From: Strigops habroptila
Taxonomy: Eukaryota > Chordata > Aves > Psittaciformes > Psittacidae
Direction: 5' to 3'
Assembly (NCBI RefSeq): GCF_004027225.2
Contig: NC_044283.2
Coordinates: 18,618,992-18,682,991, forward strand
Length of the DNA: 64,000 nt
In this document: positions 35,621-48,650 of the stretch, piece by piece
Layout: the number at the start of each line of letters is the position of its first letter
How positions within the stretch are numbered: position 1 is the first letter of the stretch
The notes under the pieces: generated by a model
What the model saw: only the letters and a program-made list of their open reading frames with translations
Told to the model about the DNA's origin: nothing
The model's database searches: none
Position numbers and translations under genes: made by a program

Positions 35621-38600
35621 TCAAAACGATTTTTATCTAAAAATCAAAAGCCAAAAGACTGTCACCGTCAAAAACCTAAAGAAATTAGCAGACAAAAACC
35701 TGAATAAAAGCAACTCTGGGAAAAATGAGTGCTACCAAAGGAACCTCGGTAGGACACAGATCTTGAAAGCAAGGAAGTACAGCAACTTTACAACTCAACT
35801 GCAATGACTGTTTGTTTCCACAGTTCATTAACTTAGTAAACCATTGCTAATATATGTATAATACATTGTTGTAAGCATAACTAATACATTTTGCCTGAAA
35901 TGTGGTTCTGCGACTGAAACCCTAGTGAACAATAGGACAACTGCAACTGTAATGAACCATTGCATTTAGAACTAAATATTAGTAAGAGTCAGGAAGTAGG
36001 GAGTCAAAATAAAACAGATAAGTATTCAAAGACTAAAGATACCATTAACTACCAGGATTGTTCACATAACTGTAAAAGATTGTATCACTATGGCGAGACA
36101 AAATGGTAGGAAGGACTACAGCCCATTCCAGTAAAACCTGGGAACGAACATAGCATCTTGCAATTATTTTTATAAGGGTATAATATAACTCTTAATGTTT
36201 TCTGTAGAAATCATAGAATTTCTTCAGACTTTACAAAAGGATAACCCAGGACAGCAGGGCAGAGTAACAGCAAACAGCAGACACTGTTCAGGAAATATTT
36301 ACTTTTCAGGAAGGTACTTAGTATGCTATGTTTGAAAAATTTGCTTCTGTCCAACTGATCCTATTGTAACTTAGAAGTATATATGCTTAAAATTTAACAA
36401 ATTAGACTGAGAGTAGGGAGTTCTAGAAAATCCAGACCATCCTTAAGCACTCCAGAAGCTGATGGTGCCAGAGATTTCTTCTAGCCCAAGCAATGAGTTC
36501 TCATTAGCAAGAATGATAAGAGAGGGCAGGCACATTACAGGAAATGTGTATTTCAAACATGGCTATAGAATTTTGTTTTGTACTTTTATCCAACAGAGCT
36601 CAGCAGATAAATGCAAATGGAACATGTTTTATAGTGTTTTCCTGTAAAGAAGGAAAAGTGTCCATCAATGCACAGTGCTCCCTAAGAAGCATAAATGGAG
36701 AATGGGAGTCCCATTGCATCAGCTGCAATGAATTTACTTCAGAAAAAAGAAGATAGAAGTACCAAGGCATGAATACTTGATGTGAAAGAGAAGCTTGATT
36801 TTGACTGAATGTTTGGAAAAAATGGTAATGAGCCTAATGCTACAAAAAGTCGGGAAACTAAGGCAAAGATAATGACACCTAAACTCTAGTTACCTCAAAT
36901 TTTAATAGCAAAAAAGTTTTGTGCAAAGTCATCACTGTGAAACTATTTCCTTTAACTTGAGTCCTCAATTTTTTCTACCTTCCCAAAAATTCAACTTGAG
37001 TTAGCAGTGTGTATTTCACACCTTATCCACCTCCTCACTAACAAATATTTTTGACTACCAAGTGAATTTTTGGTAAAATGTACAGTCCTGTTCAAAATTC
37101 TGCTATAGTAATTTTCGGGTTAAATTTTCAAGCCCAGATTCAACAAAGATTTGAGTAAGCAAAGACTGTTTTCTAGATAAAAAATATAGAACTGTCACTT
37201 TTATCCATGAAATTATACAGCCCCTGAGAAGCAGCTCTGGAGTTAGTTACTGATTTTTTGGATGTAGTTTTAGAGAGAATGAAGCAGAAATACAACCACT
37301 CCACAGTGAACATGCATATTTAAGAATTTCAGGCAAAGAAACCCCAGAGATAATCCAATATTTAAGATAAAATATTGTTTCCATTTTCACTTCTTTAAAG
37401 CTAGCTCCAGCAGGAAGCAAGCTAAACACAGAGTACAACTATTTCCAGAAGCCTGACAAGGACTCCAACAATCTTTAAAGCAGGAGAAAAAAGCCCTACC
37501 AAAAAAACCCCCTTGCAAAAGTACAGACTGAGCTAAATTTACTGGCGCTTCTCTTGCTGGCAGAACTTCGCTGGAGACAGCCTAAGAAAGGGCTTCCTCG
37601 TGGCATTTTGGCTTTTTTCCTGGTTTTCAGCAGAAGCAGGAAGTGAACAGGCAAGCAGGAACAGATGAAAGTTGGAAAATGTTCATTTAACTTTTGAAAA
37701 AACCTTCATCAGGGGATGGCGAAGGGAGCGAAGCTTTGAGTTCATGTCACTGTTACGGAGTCTACAGAGCTCAGTGTGCCCCAGGACCAATCTCCAAACA
37801 GTGAACTTTGAGAAAACCAGTTGGCTGCACACTTGCTCATCTTTACACTAATCTCTGGTAATCTTCACTGAGGACCATGATCCCACATCAATGGAATTAC
37901 AATATTCTATCACCGTTGGATTATTTCACACGTGCCACTTTCACTGCCAATGTGTACATTTTAGCGTTGACAGTACAAGGTATATTCTGTGCTCTCTCTT
38001 GAACTTAGCAGGTTTTGACAGATTTATGGAAGGACAGATGGCCATTACGGGCTGAAGGCTGACAAGAGGCAGTTCAGAGCATTGTTAACACACTTGCACA
38101 AACTCTCAGCAGTGCAGCGCTGTGCAGAATGTAATTCAGACTATAGCTTTTTTATTGCTGCCTATTTTCTTTTGTCAAAAGAGCCTGCTGTGCACAGCAA
38201 CAAATGGCTGCCATTACGCAGAATGTAATGGGTGTCAGACAAATCACGTAACACAAACAATCAAGAGTATGTAGGTCATATTTCAACAGAGCACAACCTT
38301 AGCAATATTTATGATTACTGCATTGAAATGTGCTCTATAATAAACAAGTACCTCTACATCACTCACACTTATGTACTTCTGCACAGCAAATCTGTTAGAA
38401 GTGGTACATACTCTACAATCACCCCCCTTAAACAGTCTTTTTTCTTTTTAAAGTAAAAGGCAAGTATTTTTTCATGACATGCTATAAAACCATTTCCTTT
38501 GCAGGGACTTTTCTTTAATTGAATGGCTTTGGTAAATGGTACGTTTGCACTTTGCCTTGCTCTGTCTACATACTATGAACTCACTCGGTGATCTTGCACT

Positions 38601-40625
38601 TGAAAACAGTGTACATCAATTTCGCAGCACTGCTGCTGAGGCAGCACCGTCCTTCCCGAGCCTGTGCAACAAAAGGTGTTTGCATGTGTGCCGACTCTGC
38701 CACCTCAGCCAAGAGACTTCTTTCAAGAAAGTCTCTGGGAGAGTGAAACTACTTTTCATACATTCCAAAACTCCACAAAAAACAAAACAAAACTTTAGTA
38801 ACTCATTCAGCTCCAGCAGAAATTACGGGAGTGCCTTTGCATAAAACGTGACATCTTGACTTGTTCAGAACCATTTGCAAGGCTGCTTTACATAGACATG
38901 GATCTTTCTAAACCTCTACTGTAACTTTTAGCATTTAAACATTAAATGACGTTTGTTGTGCTTTGAGGGGGCTGAGAATTAGTGTCCTTTGGAGAACACA
39001 GCCCTGGAACCTTTCTACATGTGCACTGGGCTTTTGAGAGGCATTGAAAATGAATTCTTTTATACCTTTTAAGTTTGAAAATGGATTGTCGAGGCAAACA
39101 AACATTATTTAAGGTCACTTAAAACACTGAGCTCAAGATAATAGCTCAATTCAGTAAAAGAATCAGAAGAGCTTTTGTGTGGCACAAGACTGCAGAAACC
39201 AGAAAAAATATAACTAAATAGCCATCATATAATAAAAACCTACATTGCTTGTTGAGTATTTAGTTTAATCCTGTTGTCAGTGCTGCAGAGAATAAACACA
39301 GATGCCTGAAAATATCAAATAATTTACTAGATTTTATTTCCTCTGGACAACTCTCAGCATCTCACATCTCATTTTATCAGAAATCATTCTGAGGTCAAAC
39401 AAGTTTTTATATGATAGATTTTAAGTATTTGTTCATACAACTAAGAGATAGCACAGATCTAGAAGTGGGCAAATAGCAGGGTATAAGTATCCTCAAGGAC
39501 GCTTATGAATTCCAAATCATTATTCAAGTTGATTGTGTTCATAAAGCCTTTTCTGTCATCTTTTTTGAGAAATAAAAGTTTGCATGCAAGAAAGACCACT
39601 GAGGAGTTTTATGTGCTGGTAAATCACAGGGATCTGTGCGCGAGTGAGACTTTTCACCAGGTCACCTGCTGTAGATAAGAGGGTGGAAATAGCCTTCCAC
39701 TTACTGATTGAGCCTTAAGCTTGTGATCTCACTTCATGCACTTAAATGATGGCTTCGAGTATTTAGGAGTGAAGGTGTAGAAAGACACTGAGAGAACAGA
39801 GAGCTGGATTTCAAACATACAGGAGCCACATCATCTAACTTCTGGTGTTCAGAAGTTCAGTAGGAAGTCTAAGACAACCACTGAGAACTCCTCAATCACC
39901 AGGATTAACACAGCCACCTCCAAAGGGTGAGTCATCCTCCTAGTCCTTGTGCCTGCAGGTGCTCCCTCAACCTGACTGGTAACAAACAGGAAAGAGGTCT
40001 TCCAGTGACACAGAAACATCCTACGTTCCTGGAAGACGAAAAGTTCAAGCCCACAGCATCTTAGCAAGGCACTGGCAATGAAGCTAGCTGTGGAAATAAA
40101 GGGAGAAAGCACCTATTGTGAGCCTCTTAGAATGAGACTTGCCTTACATAGAAATTTCATCCACTGCATTATGATCACCTAGAGCTCCTTCCATATTGTG
40201 ATGTTCTGGTCCATTTTCCTTTGAATAGCACTAGAAATCAGCTGCAGGAGTTGGGATTGTAGACAGCAACAGACAGCAACAGACTTAATCCTCTATCATA
40301 GGCCACTTATCTAAAGTGCATTCAAAGAATTCTTATGTGTGGCTTGAAAACACTTTACAAAAATATTTGTTCCTTGTAATTTGACAAATAAATGTTTTGA
40401 CAGTTTTAGGGAGGACAAAGTTACATTCACAACTACTAACGAATCCGTGGTAAGGCAAGATATAGCATCAGCAAGAGAACGGTTTCAGTTTGACTTTAGA
40501 TACATGAATCCAAAATGCGCATGTGACGAAGATTGATGGCTCATATGGGAAATGCTTTTATTTATTTATTTTTCTACTCTATAGTTAATTCACCAGTGAG
40601 GGAACCAATGTTTTTTTCAGGAGAG

Positions 40626-40771
40626 AGATCAAGGGAGCTGCTATTTATATTAAAATACTTTGTGCTTCGATAGTGCGAGCAGCACTCCTAATGGTCTTTT
40701 CAATTCGGCAGTAAGATCAAGGCAACTCCTATTTAAATTATAATAAATAGTGCTTGTACAGTGCAAGCTGC
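40626..40771. repeat. Diverged direct duplication, two units of period 88
   Basis: Unit 1 starts at 40626 (AGATCAAGGGAGCTGCTATT) and unit 2 at 40714 (AGATCAAGGCAACTCCTATT). Both continue with an AT-rich stretch and then GTGCTT, TAGTGCGAGC or CAGTGCAAGC. About 58 bases of each unit align. They lie in intron 7. Confidence 0.65.
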
Positions 40772-43138
40772 CCTATATAAGGACAATGAACAATGCGGTT
40801 ATCTGGATATAATTTGGAGTTGCCAGGGTCTCACTAAAGAACTCCAAGGTATTATTAATCACTACTGCTGCTATTTTTTCCCTTTTTTTGTTGTTGTTGT
40901 TGGGGTTTTTTGGGGTTTTTTCTAACTGAAGCAGGTCCCAATTCTGCCATGATTTACTTCCATACGCTCTGAGTTCTTCAGTACCCAAGGTTGTTTCTGT
41001 CATGTACTTGTCTGCTTGCAGCACAAGCAGACTCATGACACAAACCACCATTGCAATACAAATGAGTTTAAAAGTTAAGACATGCACAAGCACTCATATT
41101 TTTATAGATTTATATACATGCATGAGTATAAAAATAAAATCTTTGTGTACGTGAAGGCAGAGATGAATACAGCTACCAAATCATGAAGTACTATGTCCTG
41201 AAACTTCCTCACTAGGCATTGCGAAGACCAGAGCAAGTGCAACATGAAGTCCAAGAGCCACCATCATGAGGCTCTGCTTGATAACACTGCCCCAACTCCC
41301 TGGCCAGACATGCTCCATCAGCTCTTACTCTTCCTGATTATCATCAGTTTATTTTCTAGCTGGAGTCTATCTACTTCCAGATGGAAAAAAAAAACCCCAA
41401 ATCATATTTTCTAGCACAACGTTCCTGTTCTTGTATTAGTCCAGTTGTGCTGTTTCACAGCTTCTGGTGCATTTTTTAATGTGCTAGTTCTCCTGGTTAT
41501 ATAATCTAAGACAACAACAGAGCTGTTCTGCGTCCTCCTCTGTGCACAGCTGATGAAGCAGAATGAATTTGGTAATACCATGACCATTCCTGTTGCCATT
41601 ATGGAGGCAATACTATAGGACTATCCAGGAGTCAGACTGACTCCCAGTTTCTGTCTAGTCAGCTGATGGGAAGAGCAGGCTGCTGACTTTCTGGCTGGGA
41701 GAAAACACTGCTCCCTTCAGCAATTTCAACGGTTGCTTGTACCACTCTGCTGTAGTCACCTCATCTGCCCCTTTCAGTTGGCAGCACTAAGCACTGACTT
41801 ACCAGTGTGCCTACAAATGGGCACCCTCGTGCAGATTTGCTTTCCATTAATGATAAAAGAGGCTTCTCCATGCTTCAGACCTGCTGGCACTGAACGGGAT
41901 TATCCTGCTGCATACAGTGAATTTTGCCGTGCTTGTGTTGGATTTGTAAAAAGAGGGTGCATTGTAAGGATGCTTCCTTTTGTCACGAGATTAAGACTGC
42001 CGGTTTTCAGGACATGCAGAGGGAAGAGTGCATGTTTTAATGCTGAACTAATAAAGAATTTTCTGAAAAAGTGAAATGATGATTGTAGTGAGCTGAAAGC
42101 TCAAAGTACATACACAAATCTAGTGCTTGGGCCTGCTCTTGTGTAAAGCTAGCACTGAATTTAGAGGCACCAAGCTGATTTATGGTACCTGAAGACGTAT
42201 TTTGCAATGCCTCCCAAAATGCTAGAGATCACATAATTTATAATCCACTGTTATCCTGAGAGAAACACATGCCAACTACATCTCTTATTTTTCAGTGTTA
42301 CACAACTAAGGAAGATGTCTTGGCAACAGACCAGGTGAAGCTCAACGTGTGCTCTTGTGCTCAGCTCTGGACACTTCACGAAAATGGAGGAAAAACAAGA
42401 GTTCAGAGGAAAGCAGTAAAAAGGATCTGAGTCTGAAGGAATTGGCTTTAGTGGAAAGAAGAGCTGATGAATTAAGTGAGCGCAATGAGTGATGCATGAA
42501 CTAAACCAGCACATTATAAAAAATCTACAAATCTTCAAAAGGTACAAACACCAGGGATCTGAAAGGAGGAGGAGGATAAAGGGGGATTGTGTGAAGTGTG
42601 CTAAAGGAAAAAATAAAGAGAAAGCAAGAATATAAAATGAATATCAATTTAAAAAAATTACCTCTAAGCTATGGAATAGTTTTTCAGTGGTAGAGGAGAA
42701 AGCTGTTATTTGTGACATATTAATCTAGAATTGACAAAGCACTGAAACATGCAGTCACGGACAGCCCTAGACTGGCCTGGAGACAGACTGGATGACGTAA
42801 CTTTTCCATCTGTAACGTCTATTACACTGTGCTGTGGGGTTTGTCTTTGAAAGATGGTGCTCAGCAGTACACAAATCTATGGGCAAATGGGGAAGTATAA
42901 CAGATAAATGGTTTCATTCATATTTTTCCAGAAATTATGCTCTCTTGTGTAGGTTTGGAGCCATATTTTCAAACACATTCCTTCTCAGGTAACTGGATAA
43001 AGATTCAAAGCTAAACTGCAGTGAAGTTAATCTACTGGAGACCTCTGCGAGATCTTGGTGTACATGTGGTATATTGAAATGAACAAACACACACATAAGC
43101 CATGCTTAAAGCAAGACCTAGCACACGCCATTTCTCAC

Positions 43139-43212
43139 CTGCAGTTCCAGAGAGTTCCACACTTAAGGTTTGTTCAATAGTCTTGTTCTCAAATGGGGAA
43201 CCCTTGGGATCA
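43139..43212 (-). CDS. PPARGC1A: PPARGC1A exon 7
   Basis: This exon is 74 bases. One base completes Asn, then come DPKGSPFENKTIEQTLSVEL and SGTA, then one base of a Gly codon. The acceptor is CTTCCAG|T and the donor GCAG|GTGAG. The only difference I see from the human segment is Gln for Arg in TIEQTL. The exon links the phosphorylated PLTPESPND block to the LTPPTTPP block at the start of exon 8, both of which lie in the repression and stability-control region described in mammals. Confidence 0.96.
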
Positions 43213-43243
43213 CTGGAAGACAGGGCACATTTATAAAAACAAG
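43213..43243 (-). other. PPARGC1A: Alternative 3' splice extension encoding the NT-PGC-1alpha stop
   Basis: This 31-base stretch directly upstream of exon 7 lies between two usable acceptors, TTTCAG ending at 43244 and TTCCAG ending at 43213. If the upstream acceptor is used, the AA left at the end of exon 6 joins a C to make Asn. Leu (TTG), Phe (TTT), Leu (TTA) and the stop TAA at 43231-43233 follow. In mammals this 31-base extension with the LFL-stop ending creates NT-PGC-1alpha, a short coactivator that keeps the activation domain and receptor boxes but loses the RS and RRM half. Use of the site in this species is inferred. Confidence 0.85.
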
Positions 43244-43320
43244 CTGAAATGGAGTTGCTGTAGCCAAAATCTGTTGAACCCCCCTCCCTTTTATAAATGT
43301 TTGCACTTTTTAGTACTTAC

Positions 43321-43366
43321 TTTGGTGACTCGGGCGTCAATGGAAGTGATAAACTTGTTGGTTTGG
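43321..43366 (-). CDS. PPARGC1A: PPARGC1A exon 6 (p38 / Fbw7 degron region)
   Basis: This very short exon is 46 bases: two bases finishing the Ala codon, fourteen codons (KPTSLSLPLTPESP) and two bases of an Asn codon. PLTPESP is the first proline-directed phosphosite cluster of mammalian PGC-1alpha (Thr262 and Ser265 for p38 MAPK) and matches a CDC4/Fbw7 phosphodegron. The acceptor is TTTAG|CC and the donor CCAAA|GTAAGT. The exon has an alternative partner downstream: its final AA can join either exon 7 or an acceptor 31 bases earlier, listed separately. Confidence 0.96.
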
Positions 43367-46300
43367 CTAAAGAGAAAAAGAAAGCAATTATAGAATATTT
43401 AAACACTCCAGAACATATACTAAAAAGAGTTATTTTCATTTTGGAGCTGGAATCCCATGTTAGTCAGTTAGGGCTGAGCTCTGATAGTTCAATGGCCATT
43501 TCAGCGTATCTTAGATAGATAAACAAGGAGACCCATCCTGATTCCTTATTACTGATACCAAAAAGGCACATAATTTTCAGCAATGATTTACATCAATTAC
43601 TATGCCTCTGAAATACAGTACGCAACCCAAATGCCAAGAACCTTTCAGAACAAGAGTAGTTAAAAATCAATGAAGAACTCTACAGGATACACTGTGACAA
43701 TGTGATTTCTCTTAGAGTTAATTTAGACTACAGTTCACGTTTTGTTTGGAAACAGGAGCAGCAGAATAACTATGAAGTAACAGAACGTTATGAATATTCA
43801 GTTAATTTTACTTCTACAGTATACAATTTTATATATAGCACTGAGAATAGGTTGTTTCTATGAGGCCAGAGTCCAACCAGTTATAGTCCAAATATCTGCA
43901 AATTATCCTGCAAACTGTGACAAGCCACAGACATAGTCACAGATGGTTAAAAATGGGGTTGAAGCTCTCGGCACTACAATCCCAACATACACAAAAAACA
44001 AAGCCCTAGCTATAAAAATACATGTCTTTGTAGCTTTTATTCATGCAAACTTGTATTTTCCCAAAGCAAGCCAAGAACTAGGATACTGTAATACAGTTAA
44101 GAATCCTTTAATTGCCAGAGAAATGTTTAAAAATTAAAATAATATTACTTGCAAATTTTACTTTTCAGAAGTTAGATTGATGTTTCAACGCAGAGAGCGT
44201 TGTACCAAGAAAAACAGCAGGGGATCTCTTTGGCAGATTAATTACTTAAGACAAAATGTTCCCCTTGAACACTCCTGCACTGCAGATCTTTTGTCCAGAG
44301 TGTCACTACTGCGTATTTCGTATTCATTCCAGGCTTGAAGCTCCCATCAACATTAAAAGGATTTTATATGCAAATTGATTACTTTTATAAGCTCTAGAGC
44401 ATTCCTGAAGTAATACTGCATTTATTTTTTTTTAAATTAACTCAATTCTCAAGAGCTGCATATTGTTTCTCCTCCTTCCATATGAAAGTTAGAAATGGAA
44501 GCTCAGGTGTTCACCTCGGGTTCACCTTCCTCAGAAGTCACCGCCAGACTGAGGAGATGCACCTCAACGAGGTATTTGTCTGATCCAGTATTGCTGCTGA
44601 TTTGTGCATAAAGACATGTGCTGTAAGACTGAATGTAACCTGGCACATCTTTGTGTATATTTTATATACATTAGGCATACTAATGTTTGCCAGTGGCTAC
44701 CTAGAGGTAAAACTGGCTTAAAAAAACCCAAACAAACAGACCTTACAGTAAGGCACTGGAATAAAGTTTTATATATAGGCTTACACTTCTTTTTAGAGGA
44801 TAAAGAAGCAACTGCTCTTTAAGGAATTTAGGCTTTCTAAGGAAGTTGAACGTGTAAGAGGTATTTAAGCCCCTAAAAAGTCTCAGTTTAGCTTTTATTA
44901 GTCCCAGAGAATAGCCCCGCATCAGCATACGTATAAAATCCTGCAGCACTGAGGTACAAGAGCAAACCTGCCAGAGATGGGCACAGAACCAAGGCATTAT
45001 CTCACACTACTTCATTTTAGGCAGGTATCACTGAGCTCTCCCACTGAGAAGTTCACATACCAAAACACCCATCAGTTTTCTTATTGCTAGGCAAGGGCTT
45101 GACCAAACAGTATTCCTGCAAAGGAGTCATCCTTACACACAGGTATTGATATTGTAAATATTTAGGCAAGATGCTATCATTTTCCATGGTGCCTGTTTAT
45201 TAGAGTTTCAAGGTCTACTGTGGTGTGGCTTTTTCTTATTAAAAAGGGTTCACATGAAGTTGCTTGTCCCTGTAAATTGAAAACATTCAGGTTCAAAAGA
45301 ACTAAGTTTCCTCATGGGCAAATTTCAGTACAAAACCACAGATGATCTTTGGCACGAATGGATTTGTGGACATTCCCGTGGGTTTGCAATATGTTTGCAA
45401 CAGTAACCCTAAAGGAAAATACAGTTTGACTTATCCTTCCTGAGCTTTCCCTAACTTTGAAAGAAAATATCAGACCCTGATTATTTTTTAAAACAGAAGG
45501 AGCCAATTTTCTTGTACTTTTGATTAAATGTCCGAACAAATGACTGCAGGTCTGCAAATATCAGTTAAATTTGCAAGGTCTATTCTGCATGAATTGACTG
45601 TCCAATCTGAAAGCATTATATTCTTGTATTTGTATCATATGCAAATCCATTGATATTGAAGTCATATATTGGTGTATGAGGCAAATTTGATGAAAAAACA
45701 ACATTTCAGAAGCCTGTAAATTAAACTGTAGGAATTAAAGAAGAGAGTAATTTCCCTCTGCCTGCAATTTCACCTGCAACACCACTACAGTCACAGTCAT
45801 CTGTTAAAACACTGGTAAGTTAGAGATATGTCCCTTTGGTCTTCCCTCACCTCTCCTTCTGTGCTGTTTCCACAACCCAATGTGCCCTGCTTCTTTGCAC
45901 TGAACCTACAAAGTTCAGCTGGGGAAAAAATGCAGTTCTGATCTGAATAGGAAGATTTATAATCTGTATTTATATGTGTGCGCACATACTTCTATGTATG
46001 TGTGTAACAGGTGCATATAGCATGTTATACATGATATACGTTATCAGGTATCCCTGTAACACCCAACGGTGTTAATAAAGCTCCCTGTAACTTCTGGCAG
46101 ATCTGTGTTTCAGTACCATTGTAGTAAGAGGCACAGGTTTTATACGAACAGTTCAGTCTGGATTTTGCTATGAAGCAGACTGCTGAAGCCATCCAGAAGG
46201 AGTGGCAGTTGGCATCCAAGAAGCACTAGGGGCAGTTGTATTTCCTTCTTACAATAAACATTGTTCAGAGAATTTGAGACCATAATGGAGAAAACTATAC

Positions 46301-47430
46301 TTAGGATGTCAGAATGTACAGCTGCAAGAAAGGTGGGAAAGAAAGATAATTTTTATTAAGTTTGCTTATACTTCTTAGTGAAGAGTGAAAAATTAGATTT
46401 GATTTGGGCTGAAAATGCAGGGAAGGGAGAAGGGAAAAGAAGAAAAAACATATACAATTGTTGCTTTAAAAATACCAGAAAAACACGTTTAGGGTCATAC
46501 CCTGATCTCTGTCGCAGCCAGATACCTTCTACTGGCTTTAGTGGAGTCATCCAGGATTTGCACTGATGTGACTGAGATATGCACCTGGCTTTCTAGATGC
46601 CAGCCCAATATATGTATGTAGATATATTTTAACAACTTAGTAACTTAAAAAAAGCTCCCTTTGGGCTGCTAAGCTTTTACAGCTTTCCTTTATCTTGGGA
46701 AAACAGGCAGGGGAAGAAGGGGAGAGAAAACAAGAGAGGGGGCTTTAAGTTCTTGTATCTCTGTCATAGATGCTACTTGTAATATAGACCAGTTCTTTAT
46801 GCGTTGAAGGATACTAAAAGTCCACACAAGTGTTTAGTTTTGTCCGTAAAGAATGTAGAAAAAGACAGAAAGATCAGGATGGCAGCTAAACTTTCAACTA
46901 TTTACAAAATAAAATTACAAACCAGTATTCCAGCTTTAACAGGAATGACACATTTATTGCTTTCTCTGTAGCAGTGAGAGCACTATTTATTGTCTCTTAA
47001 GGACTATGTGGCAGGTTAACAATGCCTTCAGTTTTACACTAGCAAAAAAGAAAGAAGCTCACTAATGAACTGGCCTGCCCAGCTTGTTTAGGGGTATAAT
47101 GATTTCTTAGTGGTACAGTACTCTCTGAATAAGTATCTCCAGCTAGCTGAGTATATTAACATGGTATTTGTTAAACTTTTTTCCCCAAGATTCTTTTTCT
47201 GAGGCTAGGGGCAATAGAGACAGGATTAAAACTGTTTAAAAGTTAAATCTAGCTAACTAATTCTAACTTCATTATACTGTTTTAAAATTCTCCCTACACA
47301 GAAGAGATGCTGGATTTACAATACAAATTGAAAGAACGTAAGAGGTATTGAGGGTATCCACAGCCACGGTACTTCAGCTCCCCTTCGTTACTGCTAGTAC
47401 CAGTGTTGCGTTCTGTGGTCCCACACCTAC
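43367..47430 (-). other. PPARGC1A: PPARGC1A intron 5
   Basis: GT..AG intron of 4064 bases. AT-rich, with no gene, microsatellite of note or transposon that I can recognise. Confidence 0.9.
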
Positions 47431-47635
47431 CTTGCAGATGATTTGTCTGAGACTGCAGATGAGGCTTCCTTTTGGAGGTGCATTTCTCTTTGCTGCTGTT
47501 CCTGTTCTCTGCTGGTTTGGTCTGAGGAGGGTCATCATTTGTAGTCAGATATTTGAGAAGTTCAGAGCAGGGACGTCTTTGAGGCTTTTGCTGTTGACAA
47601 ATGCTCTTCGCTTTATTGCTCCATGAATTCTCAGT
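47431..47635 (-). CDS. PPARGC1A: PPARGC1A exon 5 (LLKYL box)
   Basis: This exon is 205 bases, starting in phase 0 with TENSWSNKAKSICQQQ and ending after one base of an Ala codon (HLQ then G|CC). It carries the second nuclear-receptor box, LLKYL, within SELLKYLTTNDD, followed by a basic, Ser/Lys-rich linker (KEKCTSKRK). The acceptor is TTTTTAAG|ACT, an AAG rather than the usual CAG or TAG, and the donor is CAAG|GTAGGT. The block from TENSW to NDDPP matches human residue for residue. An open reading frame runs on into intron 4 upstream, but that extension has no homology and is intron. Confidence 0.97.
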
Positions 47636-48527
47636 CTTAAAAACAGGGCATAATAAATAAAATAAAGTAAAATAAAAGAAAAAGCTAAAATTAGTGAGCT
47701 GAACCTTATCAGAATGGATATAGGTTTTCTGAAGAGATGAGATTTTCAATGAAGTGTTCAGTCTAAGTGTACTAGATCTATGAGCTGTGAATAACTGTTT
47801 GCAGAACAAGGAAAGAAAATTACATTTAAAATTCCTAAATGACATTTATGCAGCTTTTTATTTCATTTCTCCTACATTTCAATGTTCCTACTCAGCAACA
47901 TGTAACTAACAAGACCCTACAGCGCCTTTACTGTGAACAAAAAAATAAGCTGGTTTAAACCTTAATTTGCTGCTGATTGCTTGAGCCCAGTATTCACAAC
48001 TCTCTTAAGTACCCCTAAATGCTCTGTTTTCAGTTACAGTGAATGGCAAGACAAACACTGTTTAATACTGCCTGCTAACAGAATTATGTCAGAGCCCCCA
48101 TTCTATCCAATTAATGGCTAATATACATCTTTTGCCAAGAATCCAGTGTCATTTTTCTTAGCTCAGACAGCTGGTAAAATGGCAGTCCTGCATCCTGGAG
48201 TCAGTCATAAACAACACCAGCCCACCAGCAAATATTATCATAGCCCCTACTACTCTGTGTATCAACAGAGTAGGCCAGAGTAACAGACGGGGGACTACAA
48301 CTGCCAGAAGAAAAAGCATAACTGAAATATTCAGAGCATAAAGGAGCTCAGGTGATTTTCTGGCACCCAGTCTATAATCTGTTCACTTTTTTTAAAAGCA
48401 GTTGCAAGATACTAGGCAGATTAATACAATACATACAGATTTATTGCTTGCTTGGTTGCTGAAAGCATAGAAGACCTTGTTATACTTTATCTTTCTTTTT
48501 TCTTTATTACAAAGATTAAGTTTGTAC
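47636..48527 (-). other. PPARGC1A: PPARGC1A intron 4
   Basis: GT..AG intron of 892 bases, ending in TTTTTAAG. The frame upstream of exon 5 is open for about 70 codons into this intron but has no homology to the protein. Confidence 0.93.
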
Positions 48528-48650
48528 CTTAACAACCACAGGGCTTGTTCTGATCCTGTGATTAGTGTTTGCATGGTTTTGTGTGCTGAGACCACTGCAT
48601 TCATTGTAATTTAGCTGAGTGTTGGCTGGAGCCAGCAAGAGCTTCTTAAG
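48528..48650 (-). CDS. PPARGC1A: PPARGC1A exon 4 (LKKLL nuclear-receptor box)
   Basis: This exon is 123 bases, 41 codons, phase 0 at both ends. It begins LKKLLLAPANTQLNYNECSG and ends RIRTSPVVVK. LKKLL at the very start is the main LXXLL box used in mammals to bind ligand-loaded nuclear receptors. The preceding exon ends in Ser-Leu, so the longer LLKKLL run is assembled across the junction. The acceptor is TTTGTAG|CTT and the donor TTAAG|GTACAA. HRIRT keeps the context of the mammalian AMPK site near Thr177, with NPAIV replaced by SPVVV after it. The final Lys forms the sumoylation consensus VKTE together with the first codons of exon 5. Confidence 0.97.

Larger units (their letters stand above)
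35289..43138 (-). other. PPARGC1A: PPARGC1A intron 7
   Basis: GT..AG intron of 7850 bases. It contains a G-run block (35599-35620), a diverged direct duplication of period 88 (40626-40771), and a short two-and-a-half-copy tandem of AGACAGCAAC near 40262-40285. No additional exon or recent transposon is recognised. Confidence 0.9.

Noticed and set aside
47294..47845. Treating the 183-codon frame around exon 5 as one coding unit
   Set aside because: Only 47431-47635 matches PGC-1alpha and is bounded by splice sites; the rest is intron.
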